A stretch of DNA of 64,000 bases, taken from positions 124,001-188,000 of the forward strand of contig NZ_CP145809.1 of assembly GCF_038049925.1 (NCBI RefSeq), read 5' to 3'. The translations under genes were made by a program, and so were the position numbers. Below, in pieces: positions 8,867 to 16,202 of this stretch (position 1 is its first letter; every line of letters begins with the position of its first letter). The stretch is from Georgenia sp. M64 (GTDB taxonomy: Bacteria; Actinomycetota; Actinomycetes; Actinomycetales; Actinomycetaceae). The notes under the pieces were generated by a model. The model searched no databases. It saw only the letters and a program-made list of their open reading frames with translations, and had not been told where the DNA came from.

Positions 8867-9691
8867 ATGCCCGTGACCGCCCCCTACCCCGAGCTCGACG
8901 AGATCCTCGCGAGCATGGGGGTCGCCGGCAGCCGGATCAGCGAGATCGACGCGAGCGAGGCCGGGGCGGGCAACATCTCCGTCCAGCTCGGCTGGGAGGT
9001 GGAGGTCCGCCGCCGCTTCCCCCTCGCCGAGGAGATCGAGCTGCCCCTCGCCGCGCCCGCGCTCGCCGGCCGCACCCTCCTCGTGACCGGCTCCGGCCGG
9101 CGCCTGCGGCAGATCTCCGACGATCCGCTCGCCAACATCGGTGCGCTGAGCGTCAACGACGGCGGGACGACGGCGACCCTGCGCACCGCGCCCGGGCGCC
9201 TGTTCGAGCGGCTCACGTCCGAGCTGAACTCCCACCTCGCCGTCCACAACGACCAGGTCGAGCGCCGCGACGTCGTCTTCCAGGCCGTCGTCCACGCCCA
9301 GCCGATGAACCTCACCTACCTCAGCCACATCGAGGCGTACCGCTCCACCGAGGCGATGAACGCCCGCATCATCCGGTGGGAGCCGGAGACGATCGTCGCC
9401 GTCCCGCAGGGCATCGGCGTGCTGGAGTTCATGGTCCCCGGTTCGCCCGAGCTCATGGCGGCCAACGTCGCCGGTCTGCGCGAGCACGAGATCGTCCTGT
9501 GGAGCAAGCACGGGGTCATGGCACGCTCGGACCTGTCCGTCACCCGGGCCGTGGACCGCATCGAGTACGCCGAGACCGGCGCCCGCTACGAGTACATGGA
9601 CCTCGTGGCCGGCGGCCGCGCCCAGGGGCTGACCAGGGAGGAGCTGCACACCGTCGTCGAGGCGTTCGACGTGCCGACGACGCTCGCCTGA
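8867..9691 (+). CDS. rhaD: RhaD-type class II aldolase (rhamnulose-1-phosphate aldolase)
   Basis: A 274-residue protein of the same length as E. coli RhaD, with LLVTGSGRRLRQ, DPLANIGAL, a catalytic Glu in SEL (E119), VPQGIGVLEFMVPGS and WSKHGVM (H215). These place it in the RhaD branch of class II aldolases. It is unusual in reading VHAQP at the first metal motif: His143 is kept, but the second His of the HxH pair is Gln145. That may define a subfamily with altered metal use or activity. A strong AGAAGGAGA precedes the ATG. It is the last gene of the rhamnose operon, which also carries the fused aldolase at 5232, so one of the two may act on a different sugar phosphate. Confidence 0.8.
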   Translation: MPVTAPYPELDEILASMGVAGSRISEIDASEAGAGNISVQLGWEVEVRRRFPLAEEIELPLAAPALAGRTLLVTGSGRRLRQISDDPLANIGALSVNDGGTTATLRTAPGRLFERLTSELNSHLAVHNDQVERRDVVFQAVVHAQPMNLTYLSHIEAYRSTEAMNARIIRWEPETIVAVPQGIGVLEFMVPGSPELMAANVAGLREHEIVLWSKHGVMARSDLSVTRAVDRIEYAETGARYEYMDLVAGGRAQGLTREELHTVVEAFDVPTTLA

Positions 9692-9728
9692 CCGGCGGCG
9701 TGGGGGCGGGACCCGAGCCTGTCGCGGT

Positions 9729-9767
9729 GGAAAGCGCTTGCCAGCGAGGGGTCGGGCTGGCAGGATC
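9729..9767 (+). promoter_or_regulatory. Promoter with LacI-type operator before the SDR/FAD/SGNH operon
   Basis: TGGAAAGCGCTTGCCA (9729-9744) is a 16-bp near-palindrome (14 of 16 bases symmetric) with the AAGCGCTT core typical of LacI-family operators. It overlaps a possible -35 TTGCCA (9739-9744), which is 17 bases from CAGGAT (9762-9767). The convergent LacI gene at 14015-15106 is the likely binder. Confidence 0.65.
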
Positions 9768-9852
9768 GGGTGGGACCCGCGGTGTGACCCGTGGGCCCGC
9801 CGCGAGGCGGACCGGCACCGGAGCGGGCCGGCCACGACGAGGAAGGGCGACG

Positions 9853-10626
9853 ATGCCGAAGGTTGCGATGATCACCGGCGGGAACCGCGGGATCGGTCTG
9901 GGGATCAGCGAGCGGCTCCTCGACGAGGGGTACGCCGTCTCGATCCTGGCCACCCGGGAGGAGCCGGCCGACGTCATGGGCGCGCTGCGCGAGCGCGGCG
10001 AGGCGATCTACGTGCGCGGCTCGGTCGCCGAGCTCGACGACCACGCCCGCTACGTCGACGCCACGCTCGAGGCGTTCGGGCGCATCGACGTCCTCGTCAA
10101 CAACGCCGGCGTCGCCCCGAGCGTGCGCGACGACATCCTCGTCGCGACGCCCGAGAGCTACGACCGCGTCATGGACATCAACCTGCGCGGGCCGTACTTC
10201 CTCACCCAGCGGGTTGCGGCGGCGATGATCGAGGCGCGCGGCGAGCTCACCGGGCTGCCCGAGGCGCCGGTCGGCACCATCGTCAACGTCTCGTCCATCT
10301 CCGCCACGGTCGTCTCGACCAACCGCGGGGAGTACTGCCTGTCCAAGGCCGGCGGGGCCATGGCCACCCAGCTGTGGGCGGCGCGGCTGGCCCCCGAGGG
10401 GATCGTCGTCTACGAGGTCCGACCCGGCGTCATCGCCACCGACATGACCTCCGGCGTCAAGGAGAAGTACGACGCCCTGTTCGCCGGCGGCCTGGCGCCC
10501 ATGCCGCGGTGGGGCCGCCCGTCCGACGTCGCGGGCGCCGTCGCCCAGCTCGTCGCCGGCCAGATGCCCTACTCCACCGGCGACGTCGTCAACGTCGACG
10601 GCGGCATGCACATCGCCCGCCTGTGA
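9853..10626 (+). CDS. Short-chain dehydrogenase/reductase (FabG-like)
   Basis: A 257-residue classical SDR with TGGNRGIG (cofactor binding, residues 8-15), NNAG (about 84-87), a catalytic Ser in IVNVSSIS and YCLSK (Tyr/Lys), ending in the FabG-like GDVVNVDGGMHIARL. It reduces or oxidises a carbonyl or hydroxyl with NAD(P). The ATG at 9853 follows AGGAAGGG. Annotation pipelines tend to call such proteins 3-ketoacyl-ACP reductase, but its neighbours (FAD dehydrogenase, SGNH hydrolase, LacI repressor, and an operator upstream) point to oxidation of a sugar or sugar acid instead. Substrate unknown. Confidence 0.88.
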   Translation: MPKVAMITGGNRGIGLGISERLLDEGYAVSILATREEPADVMGALRERGEAIYVRGSVAELDDHARYVDATLEAFGRIDVLVNNAGVAPSVRDDILVATPESYDRVMDINLRGPYFLTQRVAAAMIEARGELTGLPEAPVGTIVNVSSISATVVSTNRGEYCLSKAGGAMATQLWAARLAPEGIVVYEVRPGVIATDMTSGVKEKYDALFAGGLAPMPRWGRPSDVAGAVAQLVAGQMPYSTGDVVNVDGGMHIARL

Positions 10627-10664
10627 CCGCCGAGCCCGCGCCCACCGCGTCCGGGAGGACCGCC

Positions 10665-12788
10665 ATGACCCACGACCCGCAGCCCCTGACCATCGCCGGG
10701 AGGCAGGTGCCCGTCGTCACGGCCAACACCGTCGTCGTCGGCACCGGCTCGGCCGGCTTCTGCGCCGCCGACCGGCTCGTCGACTTCGGCCAGGACGACG
10801 TCGTCATGGTCGTGGACAAGGTCGGCGCCGGCGCGAGCCGCAACGCCGGCTCGGACAAGCAGACCTACTACAAGCTCACCCTCTCCGGCTCCGACCCCGA
10901 CTCGGTCCACGAGATGGCCCGCACCCTCTTCTCCGGCGGAGCAATGGACGGCGACAACGCCCTCGCCGAGGCGGCCCTGTCCGCGCGGGCGTTCCTCCAC
11001 CTGTGCGACCTCGGCGTCCCGTTCCCGCAGAACCGGTACGGCGAGTTCATCGGCTACAAGACCGACCACGACCCCCGCCGGCGCGCCACCTCCGTGGGCC
11101 CGTACACGTCGCGGTCGATGGTCACCCAGCTCGAGGAGAAGGTGAACCGCGACGGCACGCGCATCTTCGACGACTGCCGCATCGTCGACCTCGTCACCTC
11201 CGGCGGCGCCGTCGTCGGCCTGCTCGTCCTGCGCCTGGACGTCCCCTTCGACGGCGACGAGAGCCCGTTCATGCTCTTCCGCGCCACCAACGTCGTCTAC
11301 GCCACCGGCGGCCCGGCGGGCCTGTACGCCACGCGGGTCTTCCCCAACGGCCAGTGGGGCGCCTCGGGCGCCGCCTACCGGGCGGGCGTGCGCGGCAAGA
11401 ACGTCACGGAGTGGCAGTTCGGCCTCGCCTCGATCAGGCCGCGGTGGAACGTCTCGGGCACGTACATGCAGGTGCTGCCCCGGTTCGTCTCCACCGACGC
11501 CGACGGCGGCGACGAGCGCGAGTTCCTCTCCGAGGCCATCCCCGACTACGGGCGCCAGCTGTCGCTGATCTTCCTCAAGGGCTACCAGTGGCCCTTCGAC
11601 GTGCGCAAGGCGCTGGACGGCTCGTCGCTCATCGACCTGCTCGTCTACCGCGAGACGGTCCTGCGCGGGCGCCGCGTGTTCCTCGACTTCCGGTCCAACC
11701 CGGTCCGGCCCGAGCTGGACGCGGGCGAGCTCAGCCCCGAGGCGCACGCGTACCTCGAGCGGGCCGGCGTCCTCTTCGGCACGCCGATCGAGCGCCTGCA
11801 GCACATGAACCGCCCGGCATACGACTTCTACCTCAACAAGAACCCGTACGTGGACCTCGAGAAGGAGATGCTCGAGATCGACGTCTGTGCCCAGCACAAC
11901 AACGGCGGCCTCGTCGTCGACGCCTGGTGGCAGTCCAACCTCGCCGGGTTCTTCCCGGTCGGGGAGGCCGGCGGCGCTCACGGCGTCTACCGGCCCGGCG
12001 GTGCCGCGCTCAACAGCGGTCAGGTGGGCGCCACGCGGGCGGCGGAGTTCATCGCCGCCCGGCGCACGGACACACCCGTGGACGACGCGGCCTTCGCGGC
12101 CGCGGCCGAGCCGGTGCTGGCCGGGGCCGTCGAGCTGGCCGCCGCCGCGACCGCCCGGTTCGCCGGCGGCGAGGAGGACAACACCGGTGACCTCCTGCGC
12201 GAGGTCGGGGAGCTCATGAGCGCGAAGGCCGGACCGGTGCGCTCGGCGCAGTCGATCCATGAGGCGCTCGTCCAGGTCCAGAGCTGGCTCGCCGGCTACG
12301 AGCGGTTCGTCAGCGCCGACGGCGGGTCGCGACGCGCCGTCAACCGCACCTTCCTCGTCCGTGACATCCTCACCACCGCCTACGTCTACCTCTCGGCGAT
12401 GGCCGACTACGTCGGCCACGGCGGGCGGTCGCGGGGGTCGGTGCTCTACACCGACCCGGACGGCTCGCTGCCGCGGGCCGGGTTCGGTGCCGACGCCGAG
12501 CGGGAGCTGGACCTGCCAGAGCTGTTCCGCTTCAGCCTCGACGGCGGGGCTCTCGACGGGGAGGTCCAGGAGACCTGGTGGACGCCGCCGGCCGGCGCGG
12601 CGGACGGCCGGACCGTGTACGGGGACGCTGGGACCGCGTACGACGACGGCGGGACCGCGCAGAAGGACGGCGTCGACGGCGCGGGCCGGGTCGGGTTCGA
12701 GTGGCGACCCGTGCGCCCGATCCCCGAGGACGACGACTTCTTCGAGAACGTCTGGCGGGAGTTCCGCGAGCACCGCAACATCTACTGA
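10665..12788 (+). CDS. FAD-dependent dehydrogenase, fumarate reductase/FAD_binding_2 type
   Basis: A 707-residue flavoprotein. TVVVGTGSAGFCAADRL near residue 20 is the FAD dinucleotide-binding motif, NVVYATGGPAGLY about residue 210 is the second FAD motif, and GLVVDAWWQSNLAGFFPVGEAGGAHG with RPGGAALNSGQVGA near residue 420-450 matches the C-terminal FAD-contact region of succinate dehydrogenase-like flavoproteins. The ATG at 10665 has GGGAGGA upstream; an in-frame GTG at 10623 overlapping the SDR stop lacks a ribosome site. The final 110 residues are acidic and variable. It lies between an SDR and an SGNH hydrolase, suggesting a sequential oxidation and deacylation pathway. Substrate unknown. 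Confidence 0.82.
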   Translation: MTHDPQPLTIAGRQVPVVTANTVVVGTGSAGFCAADRLVDFGQDDVVMVVDKVGAGASRNAGSDKQTYYKLTLSGSDPDSVHEMARTLFSGGAMDGDNALAEAALSARAFLHLCDLGVPFPQNRYGEFIGYKTDHDPRRRATSVGPYTSRSMVTQLEEKVNRDGTRIFDDCRIVDLVTSGGAVVGLLVLRLDVPFDGDESPFMLFRATNVVYATGGPAGLYATRVFPNGQWGASGAAYRAGVRGKNVTEWQFGLASIRPRWNVSGTYMQVLPRFVSTDADGGDEREFLSEAIPDYGRQLSLIFLKGYQWPFDVRKALDGSSLIDLLVYRETVLRGRRVFLDFRSNPVRPELDAGELSPEAHAYLERAGVLFGTPIERLQHMNRPAYDFYLNKNPYVDLEKEMLEIDVCAQHNNGGLVVDAWWQSNLAGFFPVGEAGGAHGVYRPGGAALNSGQVGATRAAEFIAARRTDTPVDDAAFAAAAEPVLAGAVELAAAATARFAGGEEDNTGDLLREVGELMSAKAGPVRSAQSIHEALVQVQSWLAGYERFVSADGGSRRAVNRTFLVRDILTTAYVYLSAMADYVGHGGRSRGSVLYTDPDGSLPRAGFGADAERELDLPELFRFSLDGGALDGEVQETWWTPPAGAADGRTVYGDAGTAYDDGGTAQKDGVDGAGRVGFEWRPVRPIPEDDDFFENVWREFREHRNIY

Positions 12789-12803
12789 CGCCGGAGGGTC
12801 CCG

Positions 12804-14018
12804 ATGACCGCCGACTCCCCGCCCGGGGCCTCGCTGCCCCGGCCGCTCGACGTGCCCCTGCTCGACGTGCCCCTCCTCGACGGCCCGGTGCGCCTCGCCG
12901 GCCTGGCCGAGGTGGAGCCGACGCCGGACGGCCTGGTGCTGCACCGGCTGCCCGCGGCGGCGCGCGCGCAGCTCCCCGACGACTTCGTGACGATGTGCGA
13001 GGAGCAGCCGGCGGGCGTGCGGCTCCTCATGCGCACCTCGGCGACCGTCCTCGAGCTGGACGTCCGGGCCACGCGGACCCGGTTCACCGGGCGCCCGGTG
13101 GCCGACGCGGGCCGCTACGAGGCGGTCGTGGCCGGCGCCGTCGTCGCCTCGGGCACCGCCGAGGCCCACGGGGTCCTCGAGCTCGACCCGGTGACCGGCC
13201 TGGGCGCCCGCCGGCCGGGCCCGGTGGCCACCGTGCGCCTCGGCCCGCTGCCCCCCGGCGAGAAGGACGTCGAGGTCTGGCTCCCGTACGGGGAGATCAC
13301 CGTGCTCGTCGCGCTGCGCGCCGACGCCCCGGTCGTCGCCGCCGCCGGGGAGACGCGCCCGCGGTGGGTCCACCACGGGAGCTCGATCAGCCACGGCGCC
13401 TCGGCCACCGCACCCACGGGCACCTGGCCGGTCGTGGCCGCCCGGGCGGCGGGTCTGGACCTGGTCAACCTGGGCCTGTCCGGCAACGCGCTGCTCGACC
13501 CCTTCACCGCCCGCGCGATCCGGGACCAGCCGGCCGACGTCATCACCCTCAAGCTCGGCATCAACGTCGCCAACCACGACGGCTTCCGGCGCCGGACCTT
13601 CGCCCCGGCGGTGGACGGCTTCCTCGACACCGTGCGGGAGGGCCACCCGGACACGCCTGTCGTCGTCATCTCGCCGATCCTCTGCCCGATGGTCGAGGAC
13701 CGGCCCGGGCCGACGTCGATCGACCCGGACTCGCCGCCCGGCGCCCCGATCTTCCGGACCGCGGGCAAGCCCGAGGAGGTCGCGGAGGGCAAGCTGAGCC
13801 TGGCCGTGATGCGGGAGATCCTCGCCGCCGTCGTCGCCCGGCGCCGCGCGGCCGGCGACCAGGCGTTGACCTACCTCGACGGCCGGGAGCTGTTCGGCGA
13901 GGCCGACTGGAACCGGATGCCCATGTCCGACCTGCTCCACCCCGACGACGACGGGCACCGGCACATGGGGGAGCGGTTCGCCGCCCTGCTGCCCGGGCTC
14001 GCCGCGCTGGGCAGCTAG
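12804..14018 (+). CDS. SGNH/GDSL-family hydrolase
   Basis: A 404-residue hydrolase with an N-terminal beta-rich region (about 1-180) and a C-terminal SGNH domain. Block I is GSSISHG with nucleophile Ser194, block II is LSGNALLD, block III is KLGINV, and block V is DLLHPDDDG with Asp376 and His379. No signal peptide is seen, so it probably acts in the cytoplasm, removing an acyl or acetyl group from a small sugar-derived substrate. GGAGG precedes the ATG, 15 bases after the FAD dehydrogenase stop. Its TAG stop shares CTAG with the stop of the convergent LacI gene. Confidence 0.85.
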   Translation: MTADSPPGASLPRPLDVPLLDVPLLDGPVRLAGLAEVEPTPDGLVLHRLPAAARAQLPDDFVTMCEEQPAGVRLLMRTSATVLELDVRATRTRFTGRPVADAGRYEAVVAGAVVASGTAEAHGVLELDPVTGLGARRPGPVATVRLGPLPPGEKDVEVWLPYGEITVLVALRADAPVVAAAGETRPRWVHHGSSISHGASATAPTGTWPVVAARAAGLDLVNLGLSGNALLDPFTARAIRDQPADVITLKLGINVANHDGFRRRTFAPAVDGFLDTVREGHPDTPVVVISPILCPMVEDRPGPTSIDPDSPPGAPIFRTAGKPEEVAEGKLSLAVMREILAAVVARRRAAGDQALTYLDGRELFGEADWNRMPMSDLLHPDDDGHRHMGERFAALLPGLAALGS

Positions 14019-15106
14019 CGCGGGGTGTCGGCCGGACCCTCCGGCGCGGGGTGTCGGCCGGACCCTCCGGCGCGGGGTGTCGGCCGGACCTCCTGGCGGG
14101 GCGGCGTCGACTCCCGCAGGACGACCTCCCCGGCGAGGTGGACCTCGCGCGGCTCGCCCGGCCCCAGAGCCAGCTCCGTGGCCAGCACGCCCGCCTCCAC
14201 GAGGGGGACCCGCACGGTGGTCAGGGCCGGGGTGATGTCGCGGAGGGTGGAGATGTCGTCGAACCCGGCGACGGCGACGTCGTCCGGCACCGCGACGCCG
14301 GCGTCCCGGGAGGCGGCCATCGCACCCACCGCCATGACGTCGTTGACGGCGAAGACCACCTCGGGCCTGGCCTCGCGCCGCAGCAGCTCGGCCATGCCCT
14401 CGTACCCGCCGTCGCGGGTGAAGCCGGAGTGCACGACCGTGCCCTCCGCCAGGGGTGCGCCGAGCTCGTCGAGCGCCTCGCGGAAGCCGCTGAGCCGGTC
14501 CCGGGAGGTGAGGTGGTCCACCGGGCCGGCGACGACGGCGAAGCGGCGGTACCCGATCCCGTGCAGGTGCCGGGCGAGGTCGGCGGCCCCCTCGCGGTTG
14601 TCCACCACCACGGTGCTCATGCCCTCCAGCGGCTGGCTGACGAGCGCCACCGAGCCGCCGGCGGCCTGGAACCCCTCGAGTGCCTCGCGCAGCGCCGCGG
14701 TGCCCTCGGGGTCGTCGCGCCGGCCGCCGGTGACGACGATGGCGCGGACCCGCTGGCGGCGCAGGAGCTCGACGAAGCTCACCTCGCGGGCAGGGTCGTG
14801 CTCGGTGGAGGTCAGGACCACCGACAGGCCCGCGGCCTCGGCGGCGCGGGTCACGCCCGCCGCGATGGCGGAGAAGTAGGGGTCGGCGATGTCGTGGACG
14901 ATGAGCCCGAGCGAGGTGGTGCGCCCCCGGGCCATGGCCTGGGCGTTGGCGTCGGGGGAGTAGTGCAGCCGCGCCGCGGCGGCGAGGACCCGCTCGCGCA
15001 GCGCCGGTCCCACCGTCCGGTTGGTGCTGCCGTTGATCGCCCGCGACGCCGTCGCGAGGGACACCCCGGCCTCCCGGGCGACGTCGCTGAGGGTCGTGGT
15101 GCGCAC
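14015..15106 (-). CDS. LacI-family repressor of the SDR/FAD/SGNH cassette
   Basis: A 363-residue repressor with the LacI helix-turn-helix TTTLSDVAREAGVSLATASRAI at the very N-terminus and a sugar-binding-protein-like sensor domain (GLIVHDIADPYFSAIAAGV, VMAVGAMAASRDAGVAVPDDVAVAGFDDIS). The GTG at 15106 is preceded by TACCCT and six bases, a leaderless arrangement. The domain proper ends near VVLRESTPPRQ; the last 25 residues are encoded by the tandem repeat at 14019-14096 and look like a late extension. It is convergent with the cassette at 9853-14018 and divergent from the IclR gene. A near-palindrome over its own -10 suggests autoregulation. Confidence 0.88.
   Translation of the reverse strand: MRTTTLSDVAREAGVSLATASRAINGSTNRTVGPALRERVLAAAARLHYSPDANAQAMARGRTTSLGLIVHDIADPYFSAIAAGVTRAAEAAGLSVVLTSTEHDPAREVSFVELLRRQRVRAIVVTGGRRDDPEGTAALREALEGFQAAGGSVALVSQPLEGMSTVVVDNREGAADLARHLHGIGYRRFAVVAGPVDHLTSRDRLSGFREALDELGAPLAEGTVVHSGFTRDGGYEGMAELLRREARPEVVFAVNDVMAVGAMAASRDAGVAVPDDVAVAGFDDISTLRDITPALTTVRVPLVEAGVLATELALGPGEPREVHLAGEVVLRESTPPRQEVRPTPRAGGSGRHPAPEGPADTPR
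14019..14096. repeat. 26-bp tandem repeat, three copies, inside the 3' end of the LacI gene
   Basis: A unit starting CGCGGGGTGTCGGCCGGACC repeats at 14019, 14045 and 14071; the first two copies are identical and the third differs near its end. Because 26 is not a multiple of three, each copy is read in a different frame by the overlapping LacI gene, giving a Pro/Gly/Arg-rich tail. Confidence 0.9.
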
Positions 15107-15112
15107 CTGCCC

Positions 15113-15128
15113 AGGGTAAAGGCTTTCC
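15113..15128 (-). promoter_or_regulatory. Leaderless -10 of the LacI gene with overlapping operator-like repeat
   Basis: On the minus strand TACCCT (15118-15113) lies six bases before the GTG start. The + strand GGTAAAGGCTTTCC (15115-15128) contains AAAG-G-CTTT and overlaps this box; it resembles the operator at 9729. Autoregulation is inferred. Confidence 0.5.
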
Positions 15129-15131
15129 GGC

Positions 15132-15161
15132 TTGCCGCGGCGGTCTTCGCCACTCGATAGT
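15132..15161 (+). promoter_or_regulatory. Possible promoter of the IclR gene
   Basis: TTGCCG (15132-15137) and GATAGT (15156-15161) are 18 bases apart, in the divergent space between the LacI and IclR genes. Confidence 0.45.
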
Positions 15162-15218
15162 GTGGCCGGTGCCGAGGTGTGGCGGCCGTCGGGGCCGCCC
15201 GAGGGACCAGGAGGCACG

Positions 15219-15995
15219 ATGAGCCAGGCCGGGGCATCTCCCGTCGAGGCGGTCGACCGCGCCCTGCTCGCCCTCCAGGCCCTGGCCGACGCCGGCCCCC
15301 GCGGGCTGGTGCTCGCCGACCTCGCCGCGTCGCTGGGGTTGAACAAGACCACCACCCACCGCGCCCTCGCCGCGCTGAAGTTCCGCGACTTCGTCATCCA
15401 GGACGCCGTGAGCGGCCGGTACGTGCTAGGTCCCGGTGCCACCCGGCTGGGCGAGTCCTTCTACGCCGACGAGAACCTGCCCGCGCTCCTGCACCCGGCC
15501 CTCGTGGCCCTCGTGGCCGAGGTCGACGAACTGGTTCACCTCGGGGTGCTCGCGGGGACGCAGGTCGTCTACCTCGACAAGGTCGAGCCCGAGCGGGCGG
15601 TGCGGGTCTGGTCGGCGATCGGACGGCGCGTGCCGGCGGCGACGACGGCGCTGGGCCGGGCGCTGCTGGCCTACCGCGGCACGGACCGGCCCGTGCTCGA
15701 GGGGTACGTCCGCTCCCTCCCGGACCCCTCGCCGGCCGTCGCGGAGCGCGCCTGGGCCGCGCTCGAGGAGGCCCGGGCCGGGGGGTTCGCCCGGGAGAGC
15801 GAGGAGAACGAGCCGGGCATCAGCTGCCTCGCGGTGCCGCTCCTGCGCCTGGGGGCAGCCGTGGCCGCGGTGAGCGTGACCGCGCCGGCCGAGCGCATGA
15901 CCGAGGACCGCGTCACCGCCCTGCGCGGGACGATCTCCCGGGTGCTGCCGCCCCTGCTGCCCGAGGGCTTCACCCTCCCCGAGCCTGCCCGCTGA
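15219..15995 (+). CDS. IclR-family transcriptional regulator
   Basis: A 258-residue regulator with an N-terminal winged helix (AVDRALLALQALAD...LADLAASLGLNKTTTHRALAALKFRDFV) and a C-terminal GAF-like effector domain (LVHLGVLAGTQVVYLDKVEPERAVRVWSAIGRRVPA, then GISCLAVPLL). The ATG at 15219 follows CAGGAGG. The genes downstream are KDPG aldolase and KDG kinase, and a KdgR-like inverted repeat precedes the aldolase start. IclR-family KdgR proteins classically control KDG catabolism, so this is the likely regulator; the inference rests on gene order and the repeat. Confidence 0.88.
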   Translation: MSQAGASPVEAVDRALLALQALADAGPRGLVLADLAASLGLNKTTTHRALAALKFRDFVIQDAVSGRYVLGPGATRLGESFYADENLPALLHPALVALVAEVDELVHLGVLAGTQVVYLDKVEPERAVRVWSAIGRRVPAATTALGRALLAYRGTDRPVLEGYVRSLPDPSPAVAERAWAALEEARAGGFARESEENEPGISCLAVPLLRLGAAVAAVSVTAPAERMTEDRVTALRGTISRVLPPLLPEGFTLPEPAR

Positions 15996-16016
15996 CCGGC
16001 GAGGTCCCGACGGACC

Positions 16017-16091
16017 GACGAGGCCCGACGCCCGACGAGGCCCGACGCCCGACGAGGCCCGACGCCCGACGAGGCCCGACGCCCGACGAGG
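16017..16091. repeat. 17-bp tandem repeat, about 4.4 copies
   Basis: GACGAGGCCCGACGCCC repeats perfectly at 16017, 16034, 16051 and 16068 with a partial copy from 16085. It lies just after the IclR stop codon and before the KDPG aldolase promoter. Confidence 0.92.
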
Positions 16092-16123
16092 CGCGACTGA
16101 CCGCGATCCCCTCACCAGGGCGG

Positions 16124-16152
16124 TTGCGGCCGTAGGCGCGACGTGACAGAGT
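16124..16152 (+). promoter_or_regulatory. Possible promoter of the KDPG aldolase gene
   Basis: TTGCGG (16124-16129) and CAGAGT (16147-16152) are 17 bases apart, placing the start about 40 bases before the ATG. Confidence 0.4.
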
Positions 16153-16185
16153 GCGTTACACCTACCGTTATGTGCGTTCCCCTGA

Positions 16186-16202
16186 GTGAAACGGAACCTT
16201 TC
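16186..16202. promoter_or_regulatory. KdgR-like inverted repeat directly before the KDPG aldolase start
   Basis: TGAAACGGAACCTTTCA has arms TGAAA and TTTCA, resembling the TGAAAC...GTTTCA core of known IclR-type KdgR boxes. It ends on the base before the ATG at 16203. Confidence 0.5.

Noticed and set aside
10623-10665. GTG at 10623 overlapping the SDR stop as start of the FAD dehydrogenase
   Set aside because: No ribosome site precedes it, while the ATG at 10665 has GGGAGGA at good spacing and yields the normal N-terminus.
10569-15359. A minus-strand open frame of nearly 1600 codons
   Set aside because: It is antisense to well-supported genes (SDR, FAD dehydrogenase, SGNH hydrolase), lacks any recognisable domain and reflects the rarity of stop codons in GC-rich DNA.
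16017-16091. Possible CRISPR array
   Set aside because: The units abut without unique spacers and are only 17 bases long; no cas gene is present. The same applies to the repeats at 14019, 24041 and 49561.
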